Positions 35,701 to 48,499 of a DNA stretch of 64,000 bases are shown here, in pieces. The stretch comes from Hydra vulgaris. Taxonomy: Eukaryota > Cnidaria > Hydrozoa > Anthoathecata > Hydridae. The stretch is from the NCBI RefSeq assembly GCF_038396675.1, contig NC_088931.1, forward strand, positions 23,877,501 through 23,941,500, in the 5' to 3' direction. The notes under the pieces were generated by a model, which ran no database searches, was not told where the DNA came from, and was given only the letters and a program-made list of their open reading frames with translations. Made by a program: the position numbers and the translations under genes. Numbering within the stretch: the first letter of the stretch is position 1; every line of letters starts with the position of its first letter.

Positions 35701-36165
35701 ATAAAACTGAGTTTTAGAGCTGTACCCTCATTAGGAGATAATAGAATGAGTTGCCTAGTCATAAAAACAGAGACACAAGCAAAACCCATGCATTGAATCA
35801 AGATGATCCAGCATTCAACATCCTAAACTGGAAACAATGTATTAAAAATACATCTGCGCCAGCCTAATAGATGAAGAAGGGGTGCGAGGCTGGTCAACAG
35901 ATAAAATCTGTTTACCCCTTAAGTCTTTGCCTAGGAGGCCTTCTACAAGATAGTAGCCGGGTGCATTTAACATCTGCTCAAGTCTTATCGAGAAACCATC
36001 TCTAACCTTTACTCAACCAAGAGCCCCAAGGCAGGGGGTGTTTTAAGTAGGAGTTGGCATCTCCTAGCTTTTGCCTAAAAAGGCGTATCCTACAAGTCAG
36101 CAGGACATGAAGCATTTAAGTAAAGCAACCCAAGCATTTAAGTAAAGAATTTAAGTAAAGCAACC
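32772..36165 (-). mobile_element. CR1-like LINE, long copy of the family at 11.3 kb
   Basis: The minus strand runs from a GC-richer leader (about 36165-35450) through endonuclease and RT to a 3' poly(A) seen as a T run at 32772-32785. Nearly identical to 11309-13336 where they overlap. The 3' UTR has a tandem GGAAGCGAAGATG duplication. A direct repeat AGCATTTAAGTAAAGCAACC near 36109-36170 marks the 5' edge. Confidence 0.8.
32852..35440 (-). pseudogene. LINE ORF2: endonuclease plus reverse transcriptase with FADN for FADD
   Basis: The endonuclease (about 35440-34370) reads NIRGLRSNFSSV, LALCETNLSS, VVVGDFNAHHSEWLG and GASDHSLISL, with one TAA near 35357. The RT (34371-33100) reads SSTACGPDNIP, NYRPISLLP, QYGFRSSRS, ALDISKAFDKV-stop and the catalytic box as FADN, so the second catalytic Asp is lost. 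Comparison with 11.3 kb shows TGG to TGA at the stop (33658-33660), a 7-bp deletion near 34372 that shifts frame, and GVPQ to GVAQ. A deletion near 33130-33160 fuses the thumb to the C-terminal part (32852-33157). Inactive. Confidence 0.85.
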
Positions 36166-36210
36166 CGAACCAATTGTTTCATCAAAAGTTTCTTAGTGCT
36201 AAATTTTATA

Positions 36211-36677
36211 ATGGAAAATAATAGATAAAAAACTGGTTTATGGAATTATTTTACCGTGACAGCTAGTGATTTCAAACACGGAACTTGCAATATCTGCAAT
36301 TTGAAAATATCTCGTGGATTGCACAATCCAAAACTTCAATCACTTAGTGGACTTTCATCACATTTAAGAAGTTGTTTACTATAAAAAATCTCCTAACTGA
36401 AAAAGCAATACTCACAACTACCGGCAGTCCTGAAAATATACCAACTTCAGATCAAGTTGAGCCTATTACAATTAAAAAAAGATCAATACCCTTATTTGAT
36501 ACCAGAACAAAACGGCAAAGGGCTGAAATGTTGCAATTTGCAATGCCTGGTTGGGTTGACAATATCTCAAAAATTGATTCAAACTTCGAAGAAGGTCTGA
36601 AGTTTCATAGATTTATATTAGAAAATAACATTGAAAGCAAAGTTTGGCTTGGCAAAAGTAGCAAAGAGATTTCTTAG
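36211..36677 (+). pseudogene. hAT-type transposase N-terminus (BED zinc finger)
   Basis: From ATG 36211 (TAA at codon 6) the frame reads LWNYFTVTASDFKHGTCNIC, then LSGLSSHLRSC, a BED-finger layout (aromatic start, C-x2-C, H). A frameshift near 36370 leads into a 100-codon frame with TRTKRQRAEMLQFAMPGWV. The rest of the hAT transposase is missing. It directly follows the LINE leader. Confidence 0.6.
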
Positions 36678-36679
36678 AT

Positions 36680-39185
36680 CTCCACCAACATCTACCGAAG
36701 TTAAAAATTAATAATTTGTTGCCCTCACATTTGGGATAGGAATGGTAAACGTTTTAGGGTATTTTCGTTTCTAGGCTCCAACTACCACGAGTTTTATATC
36801 TTAATCTACGTATAAATCGTTGGTTTGCTACAACTCGGATTATACGTATATTACACAGTGGCGCAGCAAAATATTTTTGGCCATATATGCGCGGCCCAGG
36901 TGCCCAATTTCTGTTTCTCTACAACAATAAATTTTATTAAAAAATAAAAAAACTCTTTAAATATATCTAGAGACTCCTAAATCTGGCGGCCCTGGAACTT
37001 GTTGCTTGAGGGACCGTAAGTTTTGCTTACACTGTCCTTTTCTTTAATTAGTTAGTTAGGCCACTGACACAACACGCAGATAAAGATATTTACATAAATT
37101 TTTTCATGTCCATATAAAATACCGTAATTATTTAAATCCGGTATATACCCTCTCCCATGGGTATATGCGCTTTTTGCTCACCGCCATGCTTTAGCTTCGT
37201 TGAATTCTAGACCTTTCAAATGGTTGGCCGGGGATAGAATACTTTTGAGATGGTTTGATTCAAAGTATGGTTTTTATAGCCAAAACTATCATGGACCGAA
37301 ACTAGAGAGGGTTTTAATTATGGGCAGAAACCCATTATTGATATTTTCAAGTTTTACAGGGAAGAAATACCTAAAACCGCGCAGTTCAAATGTCGCCGCA
37401 AATTAAATGTTAGTTACTTAAAATTTTACTTTTTTGTATTACTGTTGTACAAAATCCTCTCAAAGTTATTGTAGAATATAAGTAAATTTACTTACTTATT
37501 TTATATAGATTACTTTAAATTTACTTTACAAATTATATAAAATGTAACCTTATGTAATTTTAATTGTTTTTTATACAATATATTTTATTAAAAGTTTTTT
37601 ATTTTACATACTTTTAAAATAAAAAAATCCCTTTTAAAATTTAAAATTAAAATTAAAATTAAAATTTAAAATTTAAAAATACTTTTAAAATAAAAAAAGT
37701 ACTTTTAAAATAAAAAAATCCCTACTTAAAAAATATCTGTTTGCCGTGTTTTATAATCAGATGAAGGTTGATTGGTATAAATAACTCCAATGATCTTGCT
37801 ATCATCGGCGCACAATTCAATATGGTTACTGATGCAGTATGGTAAGTCGCCTTAAATAAATTTAAGAAATAAAAAAGGGCTTTACAAATCCAATTCTTTG
37901 ATAAAAATTATTAGTATTAATCCAAAAAAATTATTACATAGAAAATCCAAGAAATGGAATTAGCTTCTACCTAGCTATTTTGTGATTTTCTTCAACTTTT
38001 TATTTATTTGAAGTTTGTTTTTTTATTAAAAAAAACGTTATATTCTTGTATATATTATAGATTCTTAAACTTTATTGCAAAGTCTGTACTGCAAAGGACT
38101 TTAGTTTTGCATTGCATGTTTTATACTAATATTTCAAGAAAATATTTATAAGTAACAACAAACATTTAGAAATAGAAATTTAACTAAAAATTAATTATTT
38201 ATTAAGCAAAAATCTGTCACAGTTTTTATAAGTACACAGTTGCACCAAAAACTATTTTTTCATAACATAGATTTATTTCAATTTTATTTTAACTAAAATG
38301 TTTTATCCCGCCCAAATATTTTTTTTATTTTTATGAAACAAAAATAATTTTGTTTATGAATATGATTTTACTTGGATGGTGTGTGATTTTTAAGGTAAGC
38401 AGTTCAGCCATTTAATTTAAATTTGGAATGAATATTTAAACATGTTTGAACATTTTTTTTTTTTTAAAGTATTTATTTCAGCTTACTGATAAGTTAGAGA
38501 TTTTAGTAATGGTGTTTTCTGCTTATAGAAATTAATATATTACACGCAGCAATTACGCATGCTTACAGATGGGTTTTTCATTTTATTTTTCTATAATTTT
38601 GTAAAATTATTTTTCTAATCATACTTTATACATTTTTTATATATCATCTTAATTATATCAGACAAGTATCACGTGTCACATTTATTTAACACGGAGAAAA
38701 ATTCAAATAATGTTATTATTGATGTCAAACAAGAATACAAAATATTGTTAGAATCATATGAACAAAAAAGAACCATAAAAAATATGTTCAACTCTTATGA
38801 GAGGAAAAAGTTTTTATTTATGACATCTTTCACAAGTTAAATCTATAATAAAATGTGTTACTTCAAAAAAATATGTTACGGCATTTATAAGCTATGACCA
38901 TGTAAAGGTTCATAACTATTTTCTAAAAAAGCTCCAAGCAATATTATTAAAAATAAAAATAGTTCTAGATTTGATATTGTCTTAATTTTTGATTACTAAG
39001 AAACATTTTAATAAATCTAAACCTGAATTCTGCATTTCCATAAAATCCCGTACTTCTGATCCTCTTAATAAATTTCTTTTAATGCAAGTCAAAAATTTCA
39101 AATTGTATTATTTATTGTGCTATTTTTTTATATATTTCTAAAATATTTTTTTGATTATATTTTTTTAGCTATTTAATAGATAAAA
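36680..39185. other. AT-rich, no gene seen
   Basis: A GC-richer patch at 36855-37040 (CACAGTGGCGCAGC...GGCGGCCCTGG) may be a decayed hAT-like non-autonomous repeat. 37620-37740 is an A/T low-complexity tandem (CTTTTAAAATAAAAAAA). Nothing else supported. Confidence 0.5.
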
Positions 39186-39186
39186 G

Positions 39187-39400
<214 letters not shown>

Positions 39401-39404
39401 ATTA

Positions 39405-39527
39405 TAAATTATGTTAGTGTATTCTACAAAAAGAGTGCTCAATGTTCTAAAAGAACAGAGCAATAATAAATTAGTATAACACAGTGTTGAAGTAATCAAA
39501 AATTAGATAAGTGTTTGTACTAATTTA
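39405..39527 (-). mobile_element. Penelope-like pLTR fragment between two (TA)n tracts
   Basis: The minus strand carries TTGCTCTGTTCTTTTAGAAC, TTGAGCACTCT and GTAGAATAC, matching 60078-60130, plus an ACACTGTGTT block. The hammerhead core is deleted. Confidence 0.65.
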
Positions 39528-39648
<121 letters not shown>

Positions 39649-39980
39649 TTAGTAAAAAAACACTTATCTAACTTTTATCTTCTACTTTAAGTAGGAATTT
39701 ATTGCTGGATCAATTTAGGTTAAAAATTTCATTATCTTATGAAAAAAAAAAATTAAAAATAGTAAAGAGTAAATTTTTTGTTTGTTTTAAAAAATGTATA
39801 AAAAAGTAAAAAGTTGTGCAAAGCTAATATAAAAACAATTGTAATTGCGACTGTAACTATAGTGATAGAAAACAGCATTGTTTTTACAATGGAATTACCC
39901 TCGAATAACAATCGCATTGTGAAAACATTGTGTTCAGTGTTTATTATTATTATTTTTTTAGTTATTGGCTGTTTAAAAAT

Positions 39981-40084
39981 ATTCATAACCCACAACGTTA
40001 AAGTAAAACATAACTTAAGTGCAGTTGACAATATTCATAACCCACAACGTTAAAGTAAAACATAGCTTAAGTGCAGTTGACAAG
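39981..40084 (+). repeat. 52-bp perfect-register tandem duplication
   Basis: The unit ATTCATAACCCACAACGTTA... at 39981-40032 is repeated at 40033-40084 with one or two substitutions. Confidence 0.9.
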
Positions 40085-40258
40085 ATTAGAATCTATGACA
40101 TAAAATCAGTTTTTAAGACTATCGAATCCTTTATACATATTTTCGATCTTACTTTCAAAATTAGATATTGTTTTAAAGAAATTTAAAATTCGACGAGCCT
40201 CACCTATTGTAATGTTGGTTTTACGATACTATTCAAAGTTAATTGAACGTATAATGTA

Positions 40259-40328
40259 TAGTAGGTTCTGCCGTTACCTAAAGGTTTACAACTTGTTGTT
40301 TACCGTTAGGTAACGGCAGAACCTATTA
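40259..40328. repeat. Inverted repeat, 23-nt arms
   Basis: TAGTAGGTTCTGCCGTTACC at 40259 pairs with GGTAACGGCAGAACCTATTA ending at 40328, one mismatch, 24-nt loop. Confidence 0.9.
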
Positions 40329-40339
40329 TATATTAAAAA

Positions 40340-40960
40340 ATTGTTCAACAGATCACACTTTGACCGAGCTAGTAATAAATGTAACCAATGTTTTTAACAA
40401 TGACTGTTTGATCTGTCTAAAACTTTTATTGCTGTCAATACCATTCTTATTAAAAAACAAGTAAAAGTTGGAATAAAGAAGCTAACTTTTCTTTAAGATA
40501 TCAAATAGAATATTAGCACATAAAATATGAAGCAGATAAAACAACGAAAAAAAATAACATGCGAGGTAACTCAGTTTTTGAAGGACATTTATTATTTTCT
40601 TTTTATGCAAATGATTCATCTTTTACCTCAAACTTATTAAATTTGATTTTCTTTGCAGACAACTCCAATTTGTTTTATTCTTTTAGGTACATTAAAACGC
40701 TCTTTAATGTAATTTAATGAAAGTTAGACAAATTGTTTACTCGTAATTGTTGAACGTTAAATTATTAAAACTTACTCTAATTCGTAAACCAAATAAAATA
40801 GTGAGTATTCCTTTAAAATTAACTGATCTAAGAATAAATAAAACAAATACTTCTAAACAAAATCTGTAAACTTCTTGGGTGTTATCTTTTCTTTATACTT
40901 AGTTAATTTAAATGAACAAGACTTAGTAATATTAAATGAACAAGAACCAATTGCGCTAGG
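40340..40960 (+). pseudogene. LINE reverse-transcriptase fragment (FADN)
   Basis: Discontinuous frames read SKTFIAVNTILIKKQVK (SKAFDTVNH-like), LIFFADNSNLFYS (catalytic box FADN), RKPNKIVSIPLKLTDLRINK and LGVIF-like text. The order matches a CR1/jockey-type RT palm to thumb. Heavily decayed. Confidence 0.6.
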
Positions 40961-41065
40961 TTAAAAAAAATTTATTCTCAACAGAAACATATTTGCAGAA
41001 ATGCATTTGGAACAATTGTATTTTTTATAATTGTTTTGTATATATATTTATATATATGTATATAT

Positions 41066-41242
<177 letters not shown>

Positions 41243-41387
41243 ATATTTGTTACAACAATCGTAAAAACAGTTGAGACAATTCAAAATACAAACTGTAAAA
41301 TTAAAGATAGCTTTTGTGAAGCTCATAACACAACTTTCATTAAAGAGACTTGCGAGCTATCGTAACAAAAGAGAAAGAATAGTCTGA

Positions 41388-41575
41388 CGAAAGTGGTGCA
41401 ATGGTTAGAGCTCTTGCTTTAGAAGCAAGAGATCTTGGGTTCAAAATAGGCTTCGGACATAATTAGCGTCATTGGTTAGAAAAGAGACATGAACACCCTA
41501 GTTAAATGCTCTTCTGGATACTCTGTAACAAGATCGTTAGGTCTTTATGGGACACCTCAACCAAAAAATATTAAA
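41388..41575 (+). mobile_element. tRNA-derived SINE
   Basis: The tRNA-like head has an A box (GTGGTGCAATGGTTAGAGCT), an anticodon-like stem CTTGC-TTTAGAA-GCAAG and a B box GGGTTCAAAAT. The body has CATGAACACCCTAGTTAAAT and GCTCTTCTGGATACTCTG, shared with 51008-51165 and 16405-16690. No functional acceptor stem. Confidence 0.75.
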
Positions 41576-41789
41576 AACTGTATATCTTGTGAGTATCTTC
41601 TACGTAAACTTAGAGCTTTAATTCTCTACAAAAATCAATAACTTACAGTTAATGTAACGATGCATAATTTATTGGACAAAATAAAAAATTTAACATTTTC
41701 TTAACAAATAAAAAAGTTTTTTTTAAAAATAAAAATCAGTTCTTTTTTTATACGAAAAACTCCATCATCAACAATAGATCTCGATTTTG

Positions 41790-42340
41790 CTTTGACATCA
41801 TTCATAAGCAACCGTAAAAAATTCAAACCAATTTCTTTTAGTTTTTTGATTAATCAAAACTTTCTCTTTTGAAGTTTGCCGACCTCCCTTGTAAACCTTT
41901 TGAGACAAACGATCCCAAAAGTTCTCAATCTGACGTGCTTGAAACACATTTAATGGGTTGAATTTCTTATCAGCATAGTTGACTAGTCCATCCAATTTAG
42001 ATAATCCTCAAAGAATAAGAACTTGCTAAATCCGGTCAAAATTAATAGTTGCTATGTTACTTGTGATTGAAGTCGTTTTTCTAAACATTCATGAATGTTG
42101 ATTGATGTATTGATTGCTACAGCCTTGAAAGTACGAAACAATAACTCCGTGATACCTCTGTTTGATACGGCAATCCGAATTGATAAATTTTTAGAAATTT
42201 TACCCTGGCCGGCATTTGGTCTAGAAAAAAGTTAAAAAGTCGTCTTTTTAGGACGGGTGGGTCCTTTCCCACAAAGGAAACACTTACTAGACATGTTCCT
42301 TTGATTTCTGTGTAATATCCAGAACTTCCATGCATATTAT
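41790..42340 (-). pseudogene. Tc1/mariner-type transposase fragment
   Basis: The minus strand reads QMPARVKFLKIYQFGLP, then INIHECLEKRLQ, PDLASSY (second Asp region) in a shifted frame, and FNPLNVFQARQIENFWDRLS followed by QKVYKGGRQ. The last matches the C-terminal PxxRPIExFW region with its catalytic acidic residue in mariner-like transposases. Several frameshifts; no ends found. Confidence 0.65.
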
Positions 42341-42749
42341 CACGTGAAATATAAAATTTTTTTTGTTATTGATGAACATAATGGTTTTGAATTATAGAGT
42401 TGATTAACAGGTTTTCTGTTTCTGTTTTGCTTTTATTTGTTGATCAATGGTGCATTTTAGAGTCATTTTATGTTTTTTTATAATGAATATATATAAATAC
42501 TTTTTTAATTGACAATCAATTGTTCATTGATTTACATCGAATTTAACATTTTTCTCTGACTGAACCCTTTTTGATTATTGACAATTTCTTTAACTTGGAT
42601 TTCTTTTCTCTAGCCCAGGATGTTTGGCAGCCAGAACGCTTTTTATCAGAAAATAAATGACCAGTTTCAAGTTTTTTAAGTTATCAAAAGTTGTATTTTC
42701 TTTTTTGAGATGGTTTACAATTTCTTTTTTTTTTAAATATAATTCGAGC

Positions 42750-43022
42750 AAACATTCTATAGCGAAATTTCAGTAGACCTATATAGGCATTTTAAGCGGG
42801 CCGCTGTAGTTTTGCTCATCGGTCACACAATGGACCATTATTGGCAGCCGCCAAAAGTGGCTAGCTGATGACTAGCTACCATTTACATGTCGGAAAGTTA
42901 TCGGCTTGCCATTTAAAGCGACTGCCACTAATGGCCGACTAAGTAACCGATGAGTAAAACTCCAATAAACCGCTAAAAAATGCCTATAGAGGTCAACTGC
43001 AAATCCACTAAAACAATGTTCT
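42750..43022. mobile_element. Foldback MITE, about 270 bp
   Basis: Arms of about 100 bp are inverted: AACATTCTATAGCG...CAGTAGACCTATATAGGCAT on the left, and the reversed right arm AACATTGTTTTAG...CAGTTGACCTCTATAGGCAT. Both continue through TGCTCATCGGT/ACTCATCGGT and GGCAG. Non-coding. Confidence 0.75.
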
Positions 43023-43880
43023 CTGGGATGGCTACAAAAATAAAGTTTTACGAAAAAAATTTTTTACAAATTATTTTGAGACATTTTCGAAAAGATTCTC
43101 GTTCTTCTACATTTAACTTATTTTTTAATAAATTTGTTTTAAATTATATATAAACATTTCATAATTTTTTTGCATGAAGGTGATTTTTTAATAAAACAGT
43201 AAAAATAAATTAAAATTTGTCCGATAACTTATGCATCATCCGTTATAAAAGAAAACATGGTCTTCAATGACATTTAATGCTTATTTCATCAAAGTAAGCC
43301 ACAAGTATCCCACTAGATTTTTAGAAAACAATTTTCTTACACCAAAATATAATCTAAAGTAAATTTTTTTTTTATATACATTATTTTTATATACAGTTTT
43401 TTTATATACAGTATTGGGGACCTTCTTGTGAAAACATTGTGAGCGAAATGTTACGACTCAAGAAAAAACACATAAGCAGTTTAAAGCTTAATTAAGACGT
43501 CATTTATATAATTTTAATAATTTAGATTTTGTTTTTCACATTTAGAATTAGTACCGTAAATTATAACTAACCTAGATTGATTGATAATAATAATGAAACC
43601 AATAGCAATATCATTAAGAATTAGAATGTCTTTATTGGACTTTCCATAAAAATATTTTTAAAGTTAACTCCTACATTTTTATTGTTTTGCATTTATTTAT
43701 TCTGATTACAGGGTGGCGCAAAAGAAAAAAAAAAAAACTTTTTGAATACCAAGTTGATTTAGTTTTTTTGTTTGTTTTTTTTTCCCCAAATTATTGTATG
43801 AATTAAAGAAATATTTCGGTAAAAAAATGTTTCACACTAAAAATAAGATCATTTAAGTGATGTTTATTTTAGTCTTTGCT
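43023..43880. other. AT-rich, no gene seen
   Basis: Only simple sequence, including a short TTTTTTATATACA repeat near 43368-43412. Confidence 0.6.
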
Positions 43881-44665
43881 TAGGGGAACCTGTTGTACCT
43901 TTGACCACTTTTTGCTTTAAGGCGTTTTTTGCGTAGCCCATTGAGTAAATTTAAACCATTCAAACTATATAATATTCTCTCATATTTTCCCCAAATATTA
44001 TACTTAGGACTGTTTTTTCATTCGACCAAGAAGTATCTTTCTCCCGCGTTTAAAAAAAAGAAGTCTATTGGTCAAAGGTACAACACGTACGTTGTACCTT
44101 TGACCGATGCGCGTTGTTCCTTTGACTAAAATGTTATTATTAAAAAATCATGCAATGTTTGAACCTCTTTAATATTTTAGCTTGTTATATATTATATAGC
44201 AACTTCTGGCCTACCTTATATCAATAAAAAAATAAATTCTAATCTAAATATTTTGTAATTAATTCTAATTGTCTTAAAAAAACTAGAAAAATCAATCCTT
44301 ACAATCTTGCAAAGGCTTGTGTATCGAAGTTTCGATACTCAGTCAGTATTACTAATAGTACTACTAATTTTTTAAAATAAAGTCAGTTATTATAACTATT
44401 TAGATAAAGTCACATAATTTCTTTAGATGCTACTTACATGAAATAATTAGGGTTAAGGTCCAAAACTTTAAATGCAACTTAATTGTACAAAACATGTTTC
44501 CTAATATATACAGTTATTTTTATTGTTTTAGATAAGAAAAGAGCGAAAATATATTTTTATAACTTGCTGGCGGTCGATATTTATTTACATATGATCATAA
44601 TGCTTTTTATAGGAAATATTTTAATGATGAGAACAAAAAATACAATAATAAATGAGTACAATATA

Positions 44666-46385
44666 TTAATTATTACAAATAGTCAGATAACCATCAAAGA
44701 TAAGGTACTGACGTTTAGATGAACCGTGATCAATACTTGGTGGTGGAAGTTTCATAATAACATCCTCAAGTTCCACATCATAAAGATTGTCATCTTTTCT
44801 TATAAATTTGTTACAAAAGTCTCCTAATTTTTTAAGATTCTTAATTTTGTAAATTATACCAACAACTTTTATAACTTCTGCTACATAAAGTCTAGAATAT
44901 TTCTTTCCAGCCAACTTGACAATTAAAAAATTTCCAATTAAACAATTTCACTTTAATTATCAAGTATATTTACTTCAAAATCAATTTCATCAGAGCTTTT
45001 ATTATTTAAACACGTGTCAGACTGACTAAAAATAATCTGTTTTGCCATTTTTTTCTTTTGCTTGAAGAGGGTTTTTTTAAATTGTAGATTATTAGATTTT
45101 GAATCTAGATTAACTTTAATTTCAGGTGTATCAGTTAAAATATGTGATTTTCCCTTACGTCTTTTTAAAGTATTTGTTTTTCTTAATTCGGCTTTAGGAT
45201 GAGGTCATATTATCTCAGGTGAAACAAATGATTTTGATGGTAAACTCACAGTAGGGATTTCCCCTTAAACAGTAGATGCTGTTGATGGTAAACTGAATGG
45301 AGCAGTTTCAACATCAATACTTTCATTAACAAGCTTCAGTATTCACTATTGGTCTACAGTAACATTTGCATCTAAAAAGTCAGTTTCAGTAAAAATATTT
45401 TCATTAAATGGATAAAATCCAGTACATTTAAATTGTTTATAATATTATTTGGTACTAAAGCATGAGGATAAGCTTGACCAACAAGGTAAGATATATTATA
45501 TATTGTAACTGGTTTACCAGCATTGCCTGGTGATATCATTCAGTTATTCATGGTATTTTTATAAAAAGCTTTAAATGGTCCAAAAACACCACAATCGAGA
45601 AGTTGCATTTTATGGGTTGTGTGAGGATGAAATGTCATTAAAACTATGCCCGATTTTTTGCTAACTCAATAACAAAAATGTTTGCATGACTCTCATGATT
45701 ATCCATTAATGAAAGAACTGGTTTTTAAGTTGATGGTTGCACATTACTAATAAAATGTTCAAGAAATTGGAGTTAGAATATTTGGTGGTACGTGGACTGT
45801 GGTAATTCCTGTTTCATCACAGTTCCAAATATTTGATGAGTCAAAGTGGTAACGTTCTAAAACTTTTTTGTAATTTTTATATACAATTCTTACGGTTTCT
45901 CTATTGAATTCAGAAGATCTACCAAGACTTGTAGGTTGTGGTTTACGTAGAGATTGTTATTATATCTTTTGCGAAAATCTCGCAGCCATTGTTCACCTGC
46001 ACATTTATTTTTCATCCATAAAGTTTCAATTTTTTTATGATTTGTCAAAGCATACTCATATGCAAAGGACCTTATCTGCTTTAATGTAGGTCCATAATGC
46101 ATATTTGCAGCATCTGCCAAGTAGTATACCAAAATTAATTCTTCTTCTGTTGAGAATATTTTTTTTGGTATGTAAATATAAATATTTGCAACTACCAGGT
46201 TTTTTAAACTGGTTCTACTGATATATCAAAGTTGATTTTTTAATGTTGCAATGTCTTGCAGCTTCACTTAAACTCATTTTTTGTTGACGAAACGGATATG
46301 CTTAATTCACTGCCTTAAACATATCCGTTTCGGAAATCTTTTTGCAAAAAACACCAACCTTGCTCCATGGCACTTTAAAACTAAA
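44666..46385 (-). pseudogene. Pogo/Tigger-like transposase
   Basis: From about 46385 it reads CKKISETDMFKAV and KMSLSEAARHCNIKKSTLIY (Psq-type helix-turn-helix), YYLADAANMHYGPTLKQIR, MKNKCAGEQWLRDFRKRYNN (CENP-B/HTH_Tnp_Tc5-like), RKPQPTSLGRSSEFN, and NIWNCDETGI (first catalytic Asp of DDE_1) near 45830. The DDE core 45780-44920 is riddled with stops and shifts. The C-terminal tail AGKKYSRLYVAEVIKVVGII is readable at 44666-44914. Role: transposition of the surrounding element. Inactive. Confidence 0.8.
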
Positions 46386-46647
46386 ATATATTAACAGAAT
46401 TAACTAATAATTTTTATACATTTAGTTCCCTATAGTTTTGCAGAAATTAGGTAATAAAATAAACTTGGTAATAATATTGCTTCAGCTGTCCAACTAACTA
46501 AATTAACAAAATTGATTATTCTAAGTGTAGTAGTGGTCCAAGAATAAAAAGTGAATAGCATTAAAATTCAATGGAATTATTTCATTACCACAATACAAGA
46601 AACAATTTTGCATTAAATAGCAAAAAAGCAAAGACGCCTAATAAAGT

Positions 46648-46850
46648 GGTAAGCGAAAGATACCGACTCAAAATGAGGTTTTGATTTTTCAAAAAAACAA
46701 AGACCAGATGTATTACTGATTTGGGGAGAAATGTAGGAGAGTACTGCTATATTGATTGATCTATACCTGCCCCAACCCAAACCCTCAGTTGATGTAGCAG
46801 CATTCCCTTGCATTTTATCCATAAATTAGTCATAGTATCTTTCGCTTACC
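46648..46850. mobile_element. 203-bp MITE with perfect 9-bp target duplication
   Basis: TAATAAAGT at 46639-46647 and 46851-46859 flank a segment whose ends are exact inverted repeats GGTAAGCGAAAGATAC / GTATCTTTCGCTTACC. A 9-bp duplication suggests MuDR- or Merlin-like mobilisation. Nested in the pogo element, 5' of its transposase. Confidence 0.9.
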
Positions 46851-47706
46851 TAATAAAGTAGATAATAAATTTTATAAATTTGTCCTCTTAAAGTTTGCAA
46901 ATTACAGAGGAAACAGTTTTTGTCGGTCAAAGGTACAACGTCCTTGTCTGGTCAAAGCTACACGAGATAAGTTTCTTTAAGAATTATCGTCTTAATCCCC
47001 ATTTAGTCACACATAATGATCCAAACTTTTCCATAACAAAAAAATGATGTTGGGTAATGTTTTAAATGTCGTAGATGAATCAAACAACATTTCATCACAG
47101 TTTTAAAATCAGAATAAGAGTAACACAAATATTTACTTTTTAAGAGCCAAAACTTATAGTTACTTGTGGATCGAAACCATCTATCCCAACTATGTTGTTT
47201 TACGGTAAGAAGAGTTGTCATAGATTATTATTTCAAATGGCACTTCACGTTTTTTTTAAAATAATAATATTAAGCCGACAGAGTAGAGTGACCAAAGGTA
47301 CAACGTGGTCGAAGGTACAACAGGTTCTCCTATTCATTCTTTTTAAAAGGCATTTTCCATATGCTAAAACCTCAACTGTGAATGGTACATCATTGAAAGT
47401 ATTATTCAGTATGAGAATAACGGTTAGTCGAGAGTTTCGGAACAGGTAGTGGAGAGTTGCCGAACCCCTCAAGAATAAATATTTTTTAACCAAAGATGGC
47501 TTAACTATGGAAACATTATGATTTAAAAGATAGAAACGTACTACCCTACTATACTTTTAAACATAGTTTCACCTAATTCATAGCACTGTTATTGGAAACA
47601 AATTTGGTTTTGTCAAAGCAGCATTTTGTTTCAATCTAACCAACCGGTTTCTAAAAATGGGACACTTTGATTCCTTAATCGAAACAGCACGCTTCTTTCA
47701 AAAAAT

Positions 47707-47793
47707 ACCAATTAAAATCTAAAAAAATGAATTAAAAGCTATTTTAATTCATTTTTTAGATTTTAATTGGTATTTTTTAGATTTTAATTGGTA
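47707..47793. repeat. Hairpin plus a third copy of one arm
   Basis: ACCAATTAAAATCTAAAAAA (47707) pairs with TTTTTTAGATTTTAATTGGT (ending 47771). The same arm is repeated directly at 47772-47793. Confidence 0.85.
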
Positions 47794-48490
47794 ACTATTC
47801 ATCTTTACAGTGACTTAAATAATTCATTAAAATCTTATAACAAGATTAAAACTTCTTCGCAAAATTAAGTTCTACAAATAATAAATTATATGAAAACTTC
47901 AACTATGATGACGTTCTTTTGACAAATCCAAATTTACATCGATAAAACCGATTTTACATTGTATATAATTATTTTATTAATTAGAGATGAAAATTTCCCG
48001 GAAATTTTCAACTCGGGAAATTTTTCGGAAAATTTGGAAATTTTGGAAATATTTTATAAAAAAGATAAGTTATTATAAAATTGATGCGTAAAATTTTATG
48101 TCTTATTTAGGCAGTTGTTATGGACAATTTTATGATCAATTTTTGTGAAACAGATTAAAAAAAATTTAGAAAACCCCCTTTGAAATACACTTTTTTGGTT
48201 TTTTGTTGAGTCTTTTTATTATAACTATAAGCAGCAACTATGAAAACTCGTTTTCAAAATTTTCTAAAACTGTTTTATTCTGTGATTTGCTAAGCATACT
48301 GACGTTCGTTGCCGTAGCAAACTTTGTTTAAGGCTAAACATAATTTGCGCTCCCATCCCTAAAGGGGAGAAGGACATCTTTCAATGTCTATTAAATTGGC
48401 CAACAAGTTACTGAAAGCTGTTAAATTATATTTAAAAAGACTTGATTGAAATTTACAGTATTTTACAATACTTTCTTGATTTAACGACGT
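47794..48490. other. AT-rich, no gene; GGAAATTTT cluster
   Basis: 47995-48056 holds a cluster of GGAAATTT/AAATTTCC motifs (hAT-terminus-like). Otherwise nothing supported. Confidence 0.45.
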
Positions 48491-48499
48491 TACTGCAGC

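Larger units (their letters stand above)
43883..47330 (-). mobile_element. Complete-ended pogo/Tigger-type element, 3,448 bp
   Basis: The ends GGGGAACCTGTTGTACCTTT (43883) and, reversed, GGAGAACCTGTTGTACCTTC (47330) match at 24 of 26 positions through GACCAC. TA flanks both (43881-43882, 47331-47332). GTTGTACCTTTGACC recurs inverted inside the left end (44077-44125) and near 46918-46970, likely subterminal binding sites. It encloses a pogo-like transposase on the minus strand. Confidence 0.85.

Noticed and set aside
37200..37406. 68-codon plus-strand ORF
   Set aside because: No recognisable motif, no coding context, AT-typical composition.
39814..40053. 79-codon ORF with a hydrophobic segment
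   Set aside because: Ends inside a recent tandem duplication; no family resemblance.
41398..41460. tRNA gene
   Set aside because: A and B boxes and an anticodon-like stem exist, but no proper acceptor stem, and the body matches other SINE copies.
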